The translations under genes were made by a program, and so were the position numbers. A DNA stretch of 64,000 bases from Rhizobium altiplani (GTDB taxonomy: Bacteria > Pseudomonadota > Alphaproteobacteria > Rhizobiales > Rhizobiaceae), in NCBI RefSeq assembly GCF_001542405.1, contig NZ_LNCD01000078.1, positions 85,081 through 149,080 on the forward strand, given 5' to 3'. This document shows, in pieces, positions 33,787 to 42,616 of this stretch (position 1 is the stretch's first letter; every line of letters begins with the position of its first letter). The notes beneath the pieces were generated by a model. That model was not told where the DNA came from, did no database searches, and saw only the letters and a program-made list of their open reading frames with translations.

Positions 33787-35058
33787 ATGGAAAGACGCTT
33801 TCTTGACGGCAAGGCCGGACGATTTCGTTCGCTAAGATCCGGCATTGTTGTCGCAGCCGGACTTGCTGCTTTATTGGCGTCCTCATCGCTTGCCAGTGCA
33901 GACGACTACCGTCTCGGAATGATGGACAAGCTGAGGATTCGGGTGGCCGAGTGGCAGACCGCGGATGGCAGCATCCGCGACTGGTCGGTTATCAGTGGGG
34001 ACTATACGGTCGGGCCTTCAGGAAGCATTTCCCTGCCTTTCGTCGGTGATATGCCCGCATCAGGCAAGACGACAGATGCGATCGCCCAGGAGATCGGTTC
34101 GGCTCTGCAGAAGCAATTTGCTCTGAAAGACCGACCTTCTGCCTCGGTGGAACTGTCGGAATTCCGGCCGGTCTATCTCTCCGGTGACGTTGAAAAGCCC
34201 GGTGAATATCCGTTCGCGCCCAATCTCACGATCGTCAAGGCCGTGAGCCTCGCGGGTGGCCTGCGCCGCGCGGACGCCGGGCAACGCTTCGCCCGCGACT
34301 TCATCAACGCCAAGGGTGACGCGGTCGTCTACATGGCCGACCGGGCACGCCTGCTGGTGAAGCAGGCGCGGTTGCGCGCGGAGATCGCGAACCAGGATAC
34401 GATCGAAATGCCGAAGGAGCTGCAAGACAAGCCGGAGGCGAAGCCCCTGCTTGACAGCGAATCGGCTCTCATGAACACGCGCAAGAAGCGGCTGACGCTG
34501 CAGCTTCAGGCTCTTGCTGACCTCAAGCAACTGCTGCAAAGCGAGGTCGAGACCCTCGCCAAAAAGAGCGAAACGCAGACTCGGCAATTGCAGCTTGCGA
34601 CCGCGGACCGCGACAAGGTCGAGGATCTTGCGGAGAAGGGTCTGGCACTCAGCGCCCGCAAGATGGCCGCCGAGCAGCGCGCTGCCGATACCGAGGCGAC
34701 GCTTCTCGATATCGACACCAATTCGCTGAAGGCCAAGCAGGATATCAGCAAGGCCGATCAGGACGAGATCACGCTTCGGAACGACTGGGATGCGCAGCTT
34801 GCCCAGGAACTTCAGAATGCCGAAGCTCAACTCGACGAACTCCATCTTAAGCTCGAAACCAGCAATTCGCTGATGGCGGAGGCATTGACGCAATCCACCG
34901 ATGCCGCCCGTTTTGACACCAGCACTGGGGCTGCGAGCATCGCCTACTCAATCGTCCGCGATGTCGACGGCAAGGCGAAGGAGATTCCGGTTCAGGAAAA
35001 TACGGCACTGCAGCCCGGCGACCTGATCAAGGTCACCGCCGGATTGGCAATGAGATAA
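33787..35058 (+). CDS. exoF: Outer-membrane-associated export protein ExoF (OPX-like)
   Basis: 423 residues. A signal peptide of about 38 residues ends at LASA. Then comes the polysaccharide export (Wza N-terminal) domain DYRLGMMDKLRIRVAEWQ ... YTVGPSGSISLPFVGD, a SLBB-type segment PVYLSGDVEKPGEYPF, and a long alpha-helical coiled coil (about 195-370) not found in Wza. It is thought to form the periplasmic/outer-membrane part of the succinoglycan export path with ExoP and ExoQ. There is no lipobox Cys. GGGGAAGG precedes the ATG. It follows exoY by 76 bases and exoQ starts 10 bases later. Confidence 0.94.
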   Translation: MERRFLDGKAGRFRSLRSGIVVAAGLAALLASSSLASADDYRLGMMDKLRIRVAEWQTADGSIRDWSVISGDYTVGPSGSISLPFVGDMPASGKTTDAIAQEIGSALQKQFALKDRPSASVELSEFRPVYLSGDVEKPGEYPFAPNLTIVKAVSLAGGLRRADAGQRFARDFINAKGDAVVYMADRARLLVKQARLRAEIANQDTIEMPKELQDKPEAKPLLDSESALMNTRKKRLTLQLQALADLKQLLQSEVETLAKKSETQTRQLQLATADRDKVEDLAEKGLALSARKMAAEQRAADTEATLLDIDTNSLKAKQDISKADQDEITLRNDWDAQLAQELQNAEAQLDELHLKLETSNSLMAEALTQSTDAARFDTSTGAASIAYSIVRDVDGKAKEIPVQENTALQPGDLIKVTAGLAMR

Positions 35059-35068
35059 CGAGGCCGCA

Positions 35069-36334
35069 ATGCGGATCGCAAAATCTGTGCTCATTCAGCC
35101 AGGCAGGAATGCGAATTTCGCCATCCCTGCCGTGGCGCTGTCACTTTTTTGCTTCGCCTACTCGATTAAGTTCGGGCAGGTGGCGATCCTGCTTTACTAT
35201 GCGCTCTGGTTGCCGCTGATTGCCGTGGACTACAAGAAGGTGCTCGGCAGCCATGGTCGCTATCTCTGGATCTATGCCTTCGCAGCACTTGCCTTCCTGT
35301 CGGTCTTCTGGTCGGTGGTTCCGAGCATTTCGCTGCGTGCCAGCATCCAGTACCTGACTCAGGTCATCTGTGCCCTGATCGCAGTCCGCGTGGTGGACGT
35401 CAGAAGCCTGACGGTGGGCATGATCGCCGGTGTGGGGATCGTTCTCGTCTATTCGCTGCTGTTCGGCTACTACGAGTACGACCCGCTGGACGGCACCTTC
35501 AGTTTCGTTGGGGCCTTCGCCTCGAAGAACCAGCTTGGCTTCTATGCGTCGCTTGGGTTGATCGTTTCCTTCGCGGCCGTCTTTATCTTCGGTGAGAGAC
35601 GCCTCTGGATGGCGGCGTCGGGAATAGTCGGGCTGCTATCGGCCTACTGCCTCATCGCCTGCCAGTCTGCGACGTCCGTTTTGACGACTGCCGTCGTGAT
35701 TGCCCTCATGATGGGGCTGCGTGTCGTGCTCGCACTGACCCCCGACCACCGCAAGCTGCTGGTCGTCGGCGGTGGCGTCGCCGTCATCATTCTCGCCGTT
35801 GCTGGCGTCTATCTCGGCGCGGTCGATGCCGTTCTCGGCATCTTCGGCAAGGATTCCACGCTGACCGGGCGTACCTATCTCTGGCAGCAGGGGATCGAGG
35901 CGGCAAAGCAGAATCCGGTCTTCGGCATCGGCTACCAGGCCTATTGGGTTCAGGGCTTCTCGGAGCCGGAGCGCCTGTGGGAAGAGTTCTTCATCGGATC
36001 GCGGAGCGGCTTCCACTTCCACAACACCTACATCGAAACGGCCGTCGAGCTGGGGCTCGCGGGCGTGATCGTTCTTGCAGGAATGCTCTTGCGGATTTTG
36101 TGGGGGCACTTGCGCCGCGTCATCGAGGATTTCAGGAACGACGAATCCTATCTGCTGTTCTCGATCGCCGTGCTGCTGACGATCCGCTCCTTCGTCGAGA
36201 TCGATATTCTGACACCGTACAACGTCGGGACGTTTCTTTTCTATTTCGCCGCCGGAAAGCTGGCGACAGCGCGCCGCCAGCCAGCGGTGAGCTCATGGCA
36301 ACACCACGCGTCGCCTGAGCCTGTCACTCAATAA
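35069..36334 (+). CDS. exoQ: Succinoglycan polymerase ExoQ (Wzy/O-antigen-ligase-like)
   Basis: 421 residues with about eleven transmembrane helices and one large periplasmic loop. The O-antigen ligase/polymerase (Wzy_C) region includes LTGRTYLWQQGIEAAKQNPVFGIGY followed by FHFHNTYIETAVELGLAG, the usual H-N-x-Y/E pattern after the loop. ExoQ joins octasaccharide repeat units into high-molecular-weight succinoglycan on the periplasmic side. It begins 10 bases after exoF with CGAGG upstream, and exoZ follows after 48 bases. Confidence 0.94.
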   Translation: MRIAKSVLIQPGRNANFAIPAVALSLFCFAYSIKFGQVAILLYYALWLPLIAVDYKKVLGSHGRYLWIYAFAALAFLSVFWSVVPSISLRASIQYLTQVICALIAVRVVDVRSLTVGMIAGVGIVLVYSLLFGYYEYDPLDGTFSFVGAFASKNQLGFYASLGLIVSFAAVFIFGERRLWMAASGIVGLLSAYCLIACQSATSVLTTAVVIALMMGLRVVLALTPDHRKLLVVGGGVAVIILAVAGVYLGAVDAVLGIFGKDSTLTGRTYLWQQGIEAAKQNPVFGIGYQAYWVQGFSEPERLWEEFFIGSRSGFHFHNTYIETAVELGLAGVIVLAGMLLRILWGHLRRVIEDFRNDESYLLFSIAVLLTIRSFVEIDILTPYNVGTFLFYFAAGKLATARRQPAVSSWQHHASPEPVTQ

Positions 36335-36382
36335 CGTCATTGCATTTTCGACCGGGCTTGGGCCGGTTCTCCGAGGAAACGG

Positions 36383-37390
36383 ATGAAGACACTTTACGGC
36401 ATCCAATATCTGCGCGCCTTCGCGGCACTTGCCGTCGTGGTCTTCCACGCGGCCGAAAGAACCGGTGAGCATTTCGCCATTGGTGCCGCCGGCGTCGATG
36501 TTTTCTTCGTCATCAGCGGTTTCATCATGTGGGTCATCAGCGACCGCCGCCCAATGACGCCACAGGGGTTCCTGCTTGATCGCATTCGCCGCATTGCGCC
36601 TTCCTACTGGCTGGTCACGAGCGTGATGATCGCCGGCGCCCTCGTCGGTCTGTTTCCAAACCTGAAGCTGACCGGCGCCCATATCTTGTCCTCGCTTTTC
36701 TTCATTCCTGCCCACTCGCCGAGCACTGGCGAGATCTGGCCGGTCCTCGTCCAAGGCTGGACGCTGAATTTCGAGATGTTCTTCTACATACTGTTTGCCG
36801 GCGCGCTCTTCCTGCCGCGTCGCTGGAGACTGGTCTATCTGACGGCCATTTTCGGGAGCTTCTTCCTGATCGGCCTGGTGTTCAAGCCTGCATCGCCCGT
36901 GCTGAACACCTATACCCGGTCGATCATCCTCGAATTCCTCGGGGGAGTGCTGCTCGCCGAATTGTGGATCCGGCGCTGGATTGCAGGCACCAGTCTCGGC
37001 CTTGCATTCGTTGGCGCATCACTCGTCGGCTTCGCCATGATCTTTCTGATCGGAGCCGATTTCAATGAAACGATCTGTGGGCCGCTGGCCATCGCTTTGG
37101 TCTACGGCATGGTGTCGCTCGAGGCGGACGGCAGCATTGGCCGCGTACCGCTTCTCACCTATCTCGGCGATGCATCCTATTCGATATACCTCTGGCACAC
37201 GCTGGCAATCTCCGTGATCGTCAAGGCTGCCGGCGCGGCCGGGCTGTCGGCAACGCCGACGATCGTAATTGCCGTCATTGGCGGCACGATCCTCGGAACG
37301 GCAGCCTACGAGTTTGTCGAGAAGCCGCTCCGGAAGATCTTTTCGTCAGACCTGTTCAAACCGAGCGCGGTCGAGCGGCGCCCTTCATGA
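36383..37390 (+). CDS. exoZ: Succinoglycan acetyltransferase ExoZ (acyltransferase 3)
   Basis: 335 residues, about nine or ten transmembrane helices. It opens MKTLYGIQYLRAFAALAVVVFHA (family R and catalytic-type H), then GVDVFFVISGFIMW, RRIAPSYWL and SYSIYLWHTL, all standard acyltransferase 3 blocks. In S. meliloti ExoZ acetylates a glucose of the repeat unit. GAGGAAACGG precedes the ATG. It ends the exoYFQZ run. The exoB that follows in S. meliloti is replaced by a convergent RND pump gene whose stop overlaps exoZ by 6 bases. Confidence 0.92.
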   Translation: MKTLYGIQYLRAFAALAVVVFHAAERTGEHFAIGAAGVDVFFVISGFIMWVISDRRPMTPQGFLLDRIRRIAPSYWLVTSVMIAGALVGLFPNLKLTGAHILSSLFFIPAHSPSTGEIWPVLVQGWTLNFEMFFYILFAGALFLPRRWRLVYLTAIFGSFFLIGLVFKPASPVLNTYTRSIILEFLGGVLLAELWIRRWIAGTSLGLAFVGASLVGFAMIFLIGADFNETICGPLAIALVYGMVSLEADGSIGRVPLLTYLGDASYSIYLWHTLAISVIVKAAGAAGLSATPTIVIAVIGGTILGTAAYEFVEKPLRKIFSSDLFKPSAVERRPS

Positions 37391-40300
37391 AGAAGTCTCA
37401 GTGGCAGCCTCCTCGGAGGGCGGGGCGGGCTCGGCCTGCGCAACAGGCTTTCGCCGGCGCCCGCGCAACACGACGTAAAAGACGGGCGTCAGGAACAGGC
37501 CGAAAATCGTTACGCCGAGCATCCCTGAGAAAACGGCCGTTCCGAGCGATTGGCGCATTTCGGCGCCGGGGCCGGTGGCGATCATTAGCGGCACGACACC
37601 GAAGATGAACGCGAAGGCCGTCATCAGAATCGGCCGCAGCCGCAGGTGACTGGCCTCGATGGCGGCCTCGGTTGCTGACTTGCCTTCGTCCTGTGCCTGT
37701 CTCGCGAATTCCACGATCAGGATGGCGTTCTTGGCCGCCAGCCCGATCAGAACGATCAAGCCGATCTGCGTCAGGATGTTGTTGTCCATTCCGCGCAGAT
37801 GGACCCCAAGCAAGGCTCCCAGGATCGCAAGGGGGACGATGAGGATGATGGCTAGCGGCAGAACCCAGCTTTCATATTGCGCCGACAGGGCCAGGAACAC
37901 GAAGACCACCGACAGGGCGAAGATGTAGATTGCGGTATTGCCGGTGTTCCTCTCCTGGAAGGCGATTTCCGTCCACTCGAAGGTCGTTCCTGCCGGCAGG
38001 ATCTGCTTGGCAAGGCCTTCCATCTTGTCGAGTGCGGTGCCCGTCGAAACGCCAGGGGCGGCATTACCCTGCACGGGGACGGACACATACATATTGTAAT
38101 GCTGGACGAGGGATGGGCCGCTGGTATCACGGATGTCGACCAGCGTGCCAAGCGGGACGAGTGCACCCGTCGCAGATCTTACCTTGAGGGCGAGGATGTC
38201 GTCACGCTCGACGCGATACTGCTGGTCGGCTTGCGCGCGCACTTGGTAGACACGCCCGAAGGCATTGAAATCGTTGACATAGGATGTGCCGAGATTGATC
38301 GACAGCGTGTCGAATATGTTGGTGATCGGCACGTTCAGCGTGCGCGCCTTGTCGCGGTCGATTTCGAGGAAATATTGTGGACTGTTGGCGGAAAACGTCG
38401 TGAAGACACCCGTCAGACCCTCGGTCTGGTTCGCCATGCCCATCAGCTGATAGGCAACGCCGAGGACGCGGCGCATATCGGAGCTCTCGCGATCCATCAG
38501 CTGGATCTTGAAGCCGCCGGCATTGCCGATGCCCGAGATCGGCGGCGGCGGAATGGCGATGATGAAGGCTTCCTGGATCGCCTGCAGGCTCCCATAGAGC
38601 TGGCCGATGATCTTCGTGGCCGTCTCGCCATGCTCCAAACGGTTTTCGAAGGTGTCGAAGGCGGCAAAGACCACGCCGGCGTTGGAAGCGTTGGTAAACG
38701 TTGCGCCGCTGAAGCCCGAGAAGGCAACAGCATTCTTGACGCCAGGCGTGTTGCGGATGATCTCCGAAGCGCGCTCGACGACCGCGTCGGTGCGTGAAAG
38801 CGCTGCACCGTCAGGGAGTTGCACGACGACGATGGCGTACCCCTGGTCCATGACCGGGACGAAGCCGCCGGGAACGATCCTGCTCATATAATATGTGGCG
38901 CCGAGCAGGCCGATAAAGATCAGCAGTGCGACGCAGAGTGCTGCGACTGTCTGCACCGTATGACGGACGATCCATGAATAGCCGGCACTGAGCCTGTCGA
39001 ACCCATTGTTGAATCCATTCGCAAGCGCGCTTCCGAAACGCGCGATCGGATTGCGCCGCTTCTCGTGCTCCTCGTGTGGCTTGAGCACCAGTGCGGCGAG
39101 CGCTGGCGAGAGGGTCAGGGAATTCAATGCCGAGATCGCGGTTGCGACCGCGATCGTCACGGCGAACTGACGATAAAACTGGCCTGATATGCCGGGGATA
39201 AAGGCCGTTGGGACAAACACGGCGATCAGCACGAGAGAGATGGCGACGACTGCCGTTCCGACCTCGTTCATCGTCACATGCGCCGCCTCTCGCGGCGTCA
39301 TTCCCTTTGCCAGGTTGCGCTCGACATTTTCGACCACGACGATGGCGTCGTCGACGACGATGCCGATCGCCAGTACGAGGCCAAACAGCGTCAACATGTT
39401 GAGCGAAAACCCGAAGGCAAGCAGAAACGCGAAGGTGCCGATCAGCGAGACCGGGATGGCAACGATGGGGATGATTGCCGTTCGCCACGACTGTAGGAAG
39501 ATGAGAACCACGATGGCGACGAGGAGGGCGGCTTCAGCGATCGTCTTGTAGACCTCGTTGATCGACTCCGCGATGAATTCGGTCGGGTTGTAGACGATGT
39601 CGTAGCTAAGGCCCTGCGGGAAATCCTGGGCGACTGTGTCCATCGTCTTCTTGATTTCGGCCGCGGCTGCAAGCGCGTTGGTGCCGGGACGCGCGAAAAT
39701 GCCGAGCGCGACCGCCGGCTTGCCGTTCAGATAGCTATTGGTGACATAGTCCTTGGCGCCGAGTTCGATGCGGGCGATATCCTGCAACTGGACGAGACGC
39801 CCCTCGGAGGTCGCTTTGACGATGACGTATCGGAACTGTCGGGCATCCGAAAAACGTCCTTGCGTCGTCACCGTATATTGGAAGGCGTTGGTGCCGGCGG
39901 CCGGCGGCCCGCCGATCGAGCCGCCGGAGACCTGCACGTTTTGTTCGCGCAGCGCGTCGACGACATCGCTGGCGGTCATGCCATAAGCCGACAGTTTCTG
40001 CGGGTCGAGCCAGATGCGCAGCGAATACTCGCGTTCACCGAACAGGATGACGTCGCCAACGCCGTCAAGACGAACCAGCGTGTCGCGGATACGGGTGCGT
40101 GCGTAGTTGGAGACATAAAGCTGGTCGTATCGGGAATTCGGCGACAGCAGATGCACCACCATCATCAGGTCGGGCGAGCTTTTTGCCGTCGTGATGCCAA
40201 TGCGCCGCACTTCTTCGGGAAGGCGTGGCTCGGCGATGGCAACGCGATTCTGGACAAGCACTTGCGCCTTGTCGAGGTCCGTGCCGAGCTTGAAAGTCAC

Positions 40301-40579
40301 GGTCAGCGCCATGGAGCCATCGGCCGTCGAGTAGGAAGACATGTAGAGCATGTCCTCGACGCCGTTGACCTCTTGCTCGATCGGCGTCGCCACGGTGTTG
40401 GCGATCGTCTCGGCGTCAGCGCCGGGATAGGAGGTGCGGATGACGATGGTCGGCGGTGCAATCTCCGGGTATTGCGCCACGGGCAACTGGAAATAGGCAA
40501 TGCCGCCGACAATCAGCAGCACAATAGAGAGCACCGACGCGAAGATCGGGCGGTCGACGAAGAAGTGTGCAAATCTCAT
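37385..40579 (-). CDS. RND multidrug efflux permease, HAE1 (AcrB/MexB) family
   Basis: 1064 residues, twelve transmembrane helices and two large periplasmic loops. It opens FAHFFVDRPIFASVLSIVLLIVGG. The proton-relay aspartates are in GIVVDDAIVVVENVERN (helix 4) and the Lys in LAAKNAILIVEFAR (helix 10). It is the inner-membrane drug:proton antiporter of a tripartite pump. It overlaps its adaptor gene by 4 bases upstream and exoZ (convergent) by 6 bases downstream. No outer-membrane factor gene is adjacent, so it must share a TolC-like channel encoded elsewhere. No dedicated regulator is adjacent except possibly the divergent MarR. Confidence 0.95.
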   Translation of the reverse strand: MRFAHFFVDRPIFASVLSIVLLIVGGIAYFQLPVAQYPEIAPPTIVIRTSYPGADAETIANTVATPIEQEVNGVEDMLYMSSYSTADGSMALTVTFKLGTDLDKAQVLVQNRVAIAEPRLPEEVRRIGITTAKSSPDLMMVVHLLSPNSRYDQLYVSNYARTRIRDTLVRLDGVGDVILFGEREYSLRIWLDPQKLSAYGMTASDVVDALREQNVQVSGGSIGGPPAAGTNAFQYTVTTQGRFSDARQFRYVIVKATSEGRLVQLQDIARIELGAKDYVTNSYLNGKPAVALGIFARPGTNALAAAAEIKKTMDTVAQDFPQGLSYDIVYNPTEFIAESINEVYKTIAEAALLVAIVVLIFLQSWRTAIIPIVAIPVSLIGTFAFLLAFGFSLNMLTLFGLVLAIGIVVDDAIVVVENVERNLAKGMTPREAAHVTMNEVGTAVVAISLVLIAVFVPTAFIPGISGQFYRQFAVTIAVATAISALNSLTLSPALAALVLKPHEEHEKRRNPIARFGSALANGFNNGFDRLSAGYSWIVRHTVQTVAALCVALLIFIGLLGATYYMSRIVPGGFVPVMDQGYAIVVVQLPDGAALSRTDAVVERASEIIRNTPGVKNAVAFSGFSGATFTNASNAGVVFAAFDTFENRLEHGETATKIIGQLYGSLQAIQEAFIIAIPPPPISGIGNAGGFKIQLMDRESSDMRRVLGVAYQLMGMANQTEGLTGVFTTFSANSPQYFLEIDRDKARTLNVPITNIFDTLSINLGTSYVNDFNAFGRVYQVRAQADQQYRVERDDILALKVRSATGALVPLGTLVDIRDTSGPSLVQHYNMYVSVPVQGNAAPGVSTGTALDKMEGLAKQILPAGTTFEWTEIAFQERNTGNTAIYIFALSVVFVFLALSAQYESWVLPLAIILIVPLAILGALLGVHLRGMDNNILTQIGLIVLIGLAAKNAILIVEFARQAQDEGKSATEAAIEASHLRLRPILMTAFAFIFGVVPLMIATGPGAEMRQSLGTAVFSGMLGVTIFGLFLTPVFYVVLRGRRRKPVAQAEPAPPSEEAATETSS

Positions 40580-41751
40580 CGGCTGAGCTCCAGGCCGGCG
40601 GCTTCTGGCGCAATCTCCTCACGGCTTTGCGGTAGCTCGACGACCTGCGGCGTGACCTTGGAGCCGGGGCGGGCTCGCAGCAGGCCATTGATGACGATCG
40701 TCTCGTTGCCGTCCATGCCCTCGCGGATGACGCGATAGCCGTAGAGGCGCGGGCCCGGGCGGACGGGCTTTGCAGTGACCGTCCCATCCTCTCCAACGAC
40801 ATAGACGACGCGCTGGTTCTGGTCGGACCCGATTGCTTCGTCGGGGACAAGGATCGCCTTGTAAACATTTGATGCCTCGACAGAAACGCGACCGAACAGC
40901 CCCGGCTGGAGCACGTAGTTCGGATTGTCGAAGCGCGCGCGTATGCGCTTCGTGCCGGTCTCGCTGTCGATCCTGTTTTCAGCGAAGTCCAGCTTGCCCT
41001 TGAATGGCTTCTCGGTCGAATCCGTGATCCTGACCTCGACCTCCACGCCGCCACCGCCTTGCTGCAGATCGACCCCGCGGTCGCGGGCAGTCTGCGCGAA
41101 GTTGAGAAGGCGGCGTTCATCGACGTCGAAATAGAAGTCGATGGGATCCACCGAGACAATGGTCGTCAGAATCGATTGGTCAGCCTGAACAAGGTTGCCG
41201 ACGGAGATCAGCCGGCGGTCGATGCGGCCGCTGATCGGCGCTGTGATCTTAGTATATTCGAGGTCGAGTGCCGCGCGATCGGCCGTTGCTTGCGCTCCAC
41301 GGACGTTTGCCTGTGCCGAAACCCATTCGCGCCGGCGGTCGTCAAGGATCGATATCGACTGGCTACCACTCGTCGCAAGGCTCTCGGCCCGCTTGAATTG
41401 CGCTTCGGCATAGACGAGCGTCGACTTGGCCACCTCCAGTGCCGCATTCGCCTCGTTCAGGGCAGTGACGAATGGCCTCTGGTCGATGACGAAGAGCAGG
41501 TCACCCTGCTTGACGAGCGCGCCGTCGGTGAAGTGAACCTCCTGAAGGTAGCCGCCAATGCGCGAGCGCACCGATACCTGATCGACCGGCTCGAAGCGTC
41601 CAATGAACTCATCGTTGTCGACGACATCGCGCACGACAGGTTTGGCGACAGAGACGGGAGGGGGAGAGCCTGGCTGCTGCGCCACCGCCGAAGCGAACGG
41701 CAGGAAAGTCAGGGTGCCAATAGTCAGCAGTCGTCGAAGGGAGGAAGGCAT
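40576..41751 (-). CDS. RND efflux periplasmic adaptor (AcrA/MexA family)
   Basis: 391 residues. A signal peptide ends around residue 24 (FASAVAQ); there is no lipobox cysteine, so it is not the lipoprotein type. Domain order: lipoyl half (FEPVDQVSVRSRIGGYLQEVHFTDGALVKQGDLLFVID), helical hairpin (about 95-160), second lipoyl half (LEYTKITAPISGRIDRRLISVGNLVQA), beta-barrel and membrane-proximal domains. It links the RND permease to an outer-membrane channel. AAGGAAA precedes the ATG, and the stop overlaps the permease start. Confidence 0.93.
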   Translation of the reverse strand: MPSSLRRLLTIGTLTFLPFASAVAQQPGSPPPVSVAKPVVRDVVDNDEFIGRFEPVDQVSVRSRIGGYLQEVHFTDGALVKQGDLLFVIDQRPFVTALNEANAALEVAKSTLVYAEAQFKRAESLATSGSQSISILDDRRREWVSAQANVRGAQATADRAALDLEYTKITAPISGRIDRRLISVGNLVQADQSILTTIVSVDPIDFYFDVDERRLLNFAQTARDRGVDLQQGGGGVEVEVRITDSTEKPFKGKLDFAENRIDSETGTKRIRARFDNPNYVLQPGLFGRVSVEASNVYKAILVPDEAIGSDQNQRVVYVVGEDGTVTAKPVRPGPRLYGYRVIREGMDGNETIVINGLLRARPGSKVTPQVVELPQSREEIAPEAAGLELSR

Positions 41752-42151
41752 GGCGGTTTCCTTATCCGGACGGCCGCAAACGCTGCCGTCGCTTATGCTG
41801 ATGTGATGCGATTCATGTCTTGATGTCTCTGAACAAAGGCTCTGCCCTCATTCACCTATGCCATTGTAAATTCACGATCACGGCGTTCGGCCGCGTTCCG
41901 GCCCTACCATCGAGAAAAATGGGTCGGCCGCCGGTAACCCTCTGGATTTCTACTTTAAACGGCTGCCGCTCGAAATTGCAAATGCCACACGGTTGCAATT
42001 TGCGAAAGCCCTCAGAAATCTCTGCGCGTATTCTCATGCGGCATTTTGGCCGCAGATGCGGAATCTGGAGAAGCGCCTATTGTGCTATGCACACGCTTAA
42101 TATATCTGAGCGTATTATAAGTGTGCTTATGAATTATCGGCACTGGTTCCC
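41752..42151. other. 400-base divergent region between RND operon and marR-emrAB
   Basis: It holds the two divergent promoters and a MarR-operator-like dyad (listed separately). One frame stays open without a usual start codon from 41870 to its stop at 42100; its conceptual product ends in an amphipathic, protein-like stretch (LPLEIANATRLQFAKALRN), so it could be a decayed gene. I do not call it as a working gene. Confidence 0.5.
42089..42130. promoter_or_regulatory. Operator-like inverted repeats upstream of marR
   Basis: GCACACGCTTAATATA (42089-42104) and TATTATAAGTGTGC (42113-42126) form an imperfect dyad, and inside its right half ATAAG-TGTG-CTTAT (42117-42130) is a perfect one. The position, 22-60 bases before the marR ATG, is typical of a MarR autoregulatory operator. 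Confidence 0.45.
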
Positions 42152-42616
42152 ATGAACAGCAATCCTACCCTCGGCTTCCTATTGCACGACGTCGCACGGC
42201 TGCTTCGCAAGCGGTTTGAGCAGCGTGCGCGCTGCCTTGGGCTGACGCGGTCGCAGTGGCAGACCCTGGCTTATCTGCGCAGCAATGAGGGGATCCACCA
42301 GAGCGGATTAGCCGAGATCCTGGAAATCGAGCCAATCACGCTTGTCCGCATTCTCGACAAACTCGCCGATCGCGGTCTCATCGAGCGCCGGCAGCATCCG
42401 ACCGATCGCCGTATCTGGCTTCTCTATGTGCGCGAGGAAGCCCATCCGCTTCTGGCCGAGATGCGCGAGCTTGGTGATCTGACACGCGGCGAGGCATTCG
42501 CCGGCATCCCTTCCGAGCAGCGCGATCAGCTGTTCGACATTCTAACCGAAATGAAGACGAACCTGGTGCAGGCCTGCCGATCCCCGGTAGCCGAGAATGA
42601 GACAAAACATGGCTGA
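42152..42616 (+). CDS. MarR family transcriptional regulator
   Basis: 154 residues, winged helix: LTRSQWQTLAYLRSNEGIHQSGLAEILEIEPITLVRILDKLADRGLIERR (recognition helix about 63-78) with the DRR wing (HPTDRRIWLLY), flanked by dimerisation helices. It is expected to repress the downstream efflux operon and release DNA on binding a phenolic or drug-like ligand. The gene overlaps the adaptor gene by 8 bases, so marR-emrA-emrB is one operon with autoregulation likely. Its ribosome binding site is weak. Confidence 0.9.
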   Translation: MNSNPTLGFLLHDVARLLRKRFEQRARCLGLTRSQWQTLAYLRSNEGIHQSGLAEILEIEPITLVRILDKLADRGLIERRQHPTDRRIWLLYVREEAHPLLAEMRELGDLTRGEAFAGIPSEQRDQLFDILTEMKTNLVQACRSPVAENETKHG

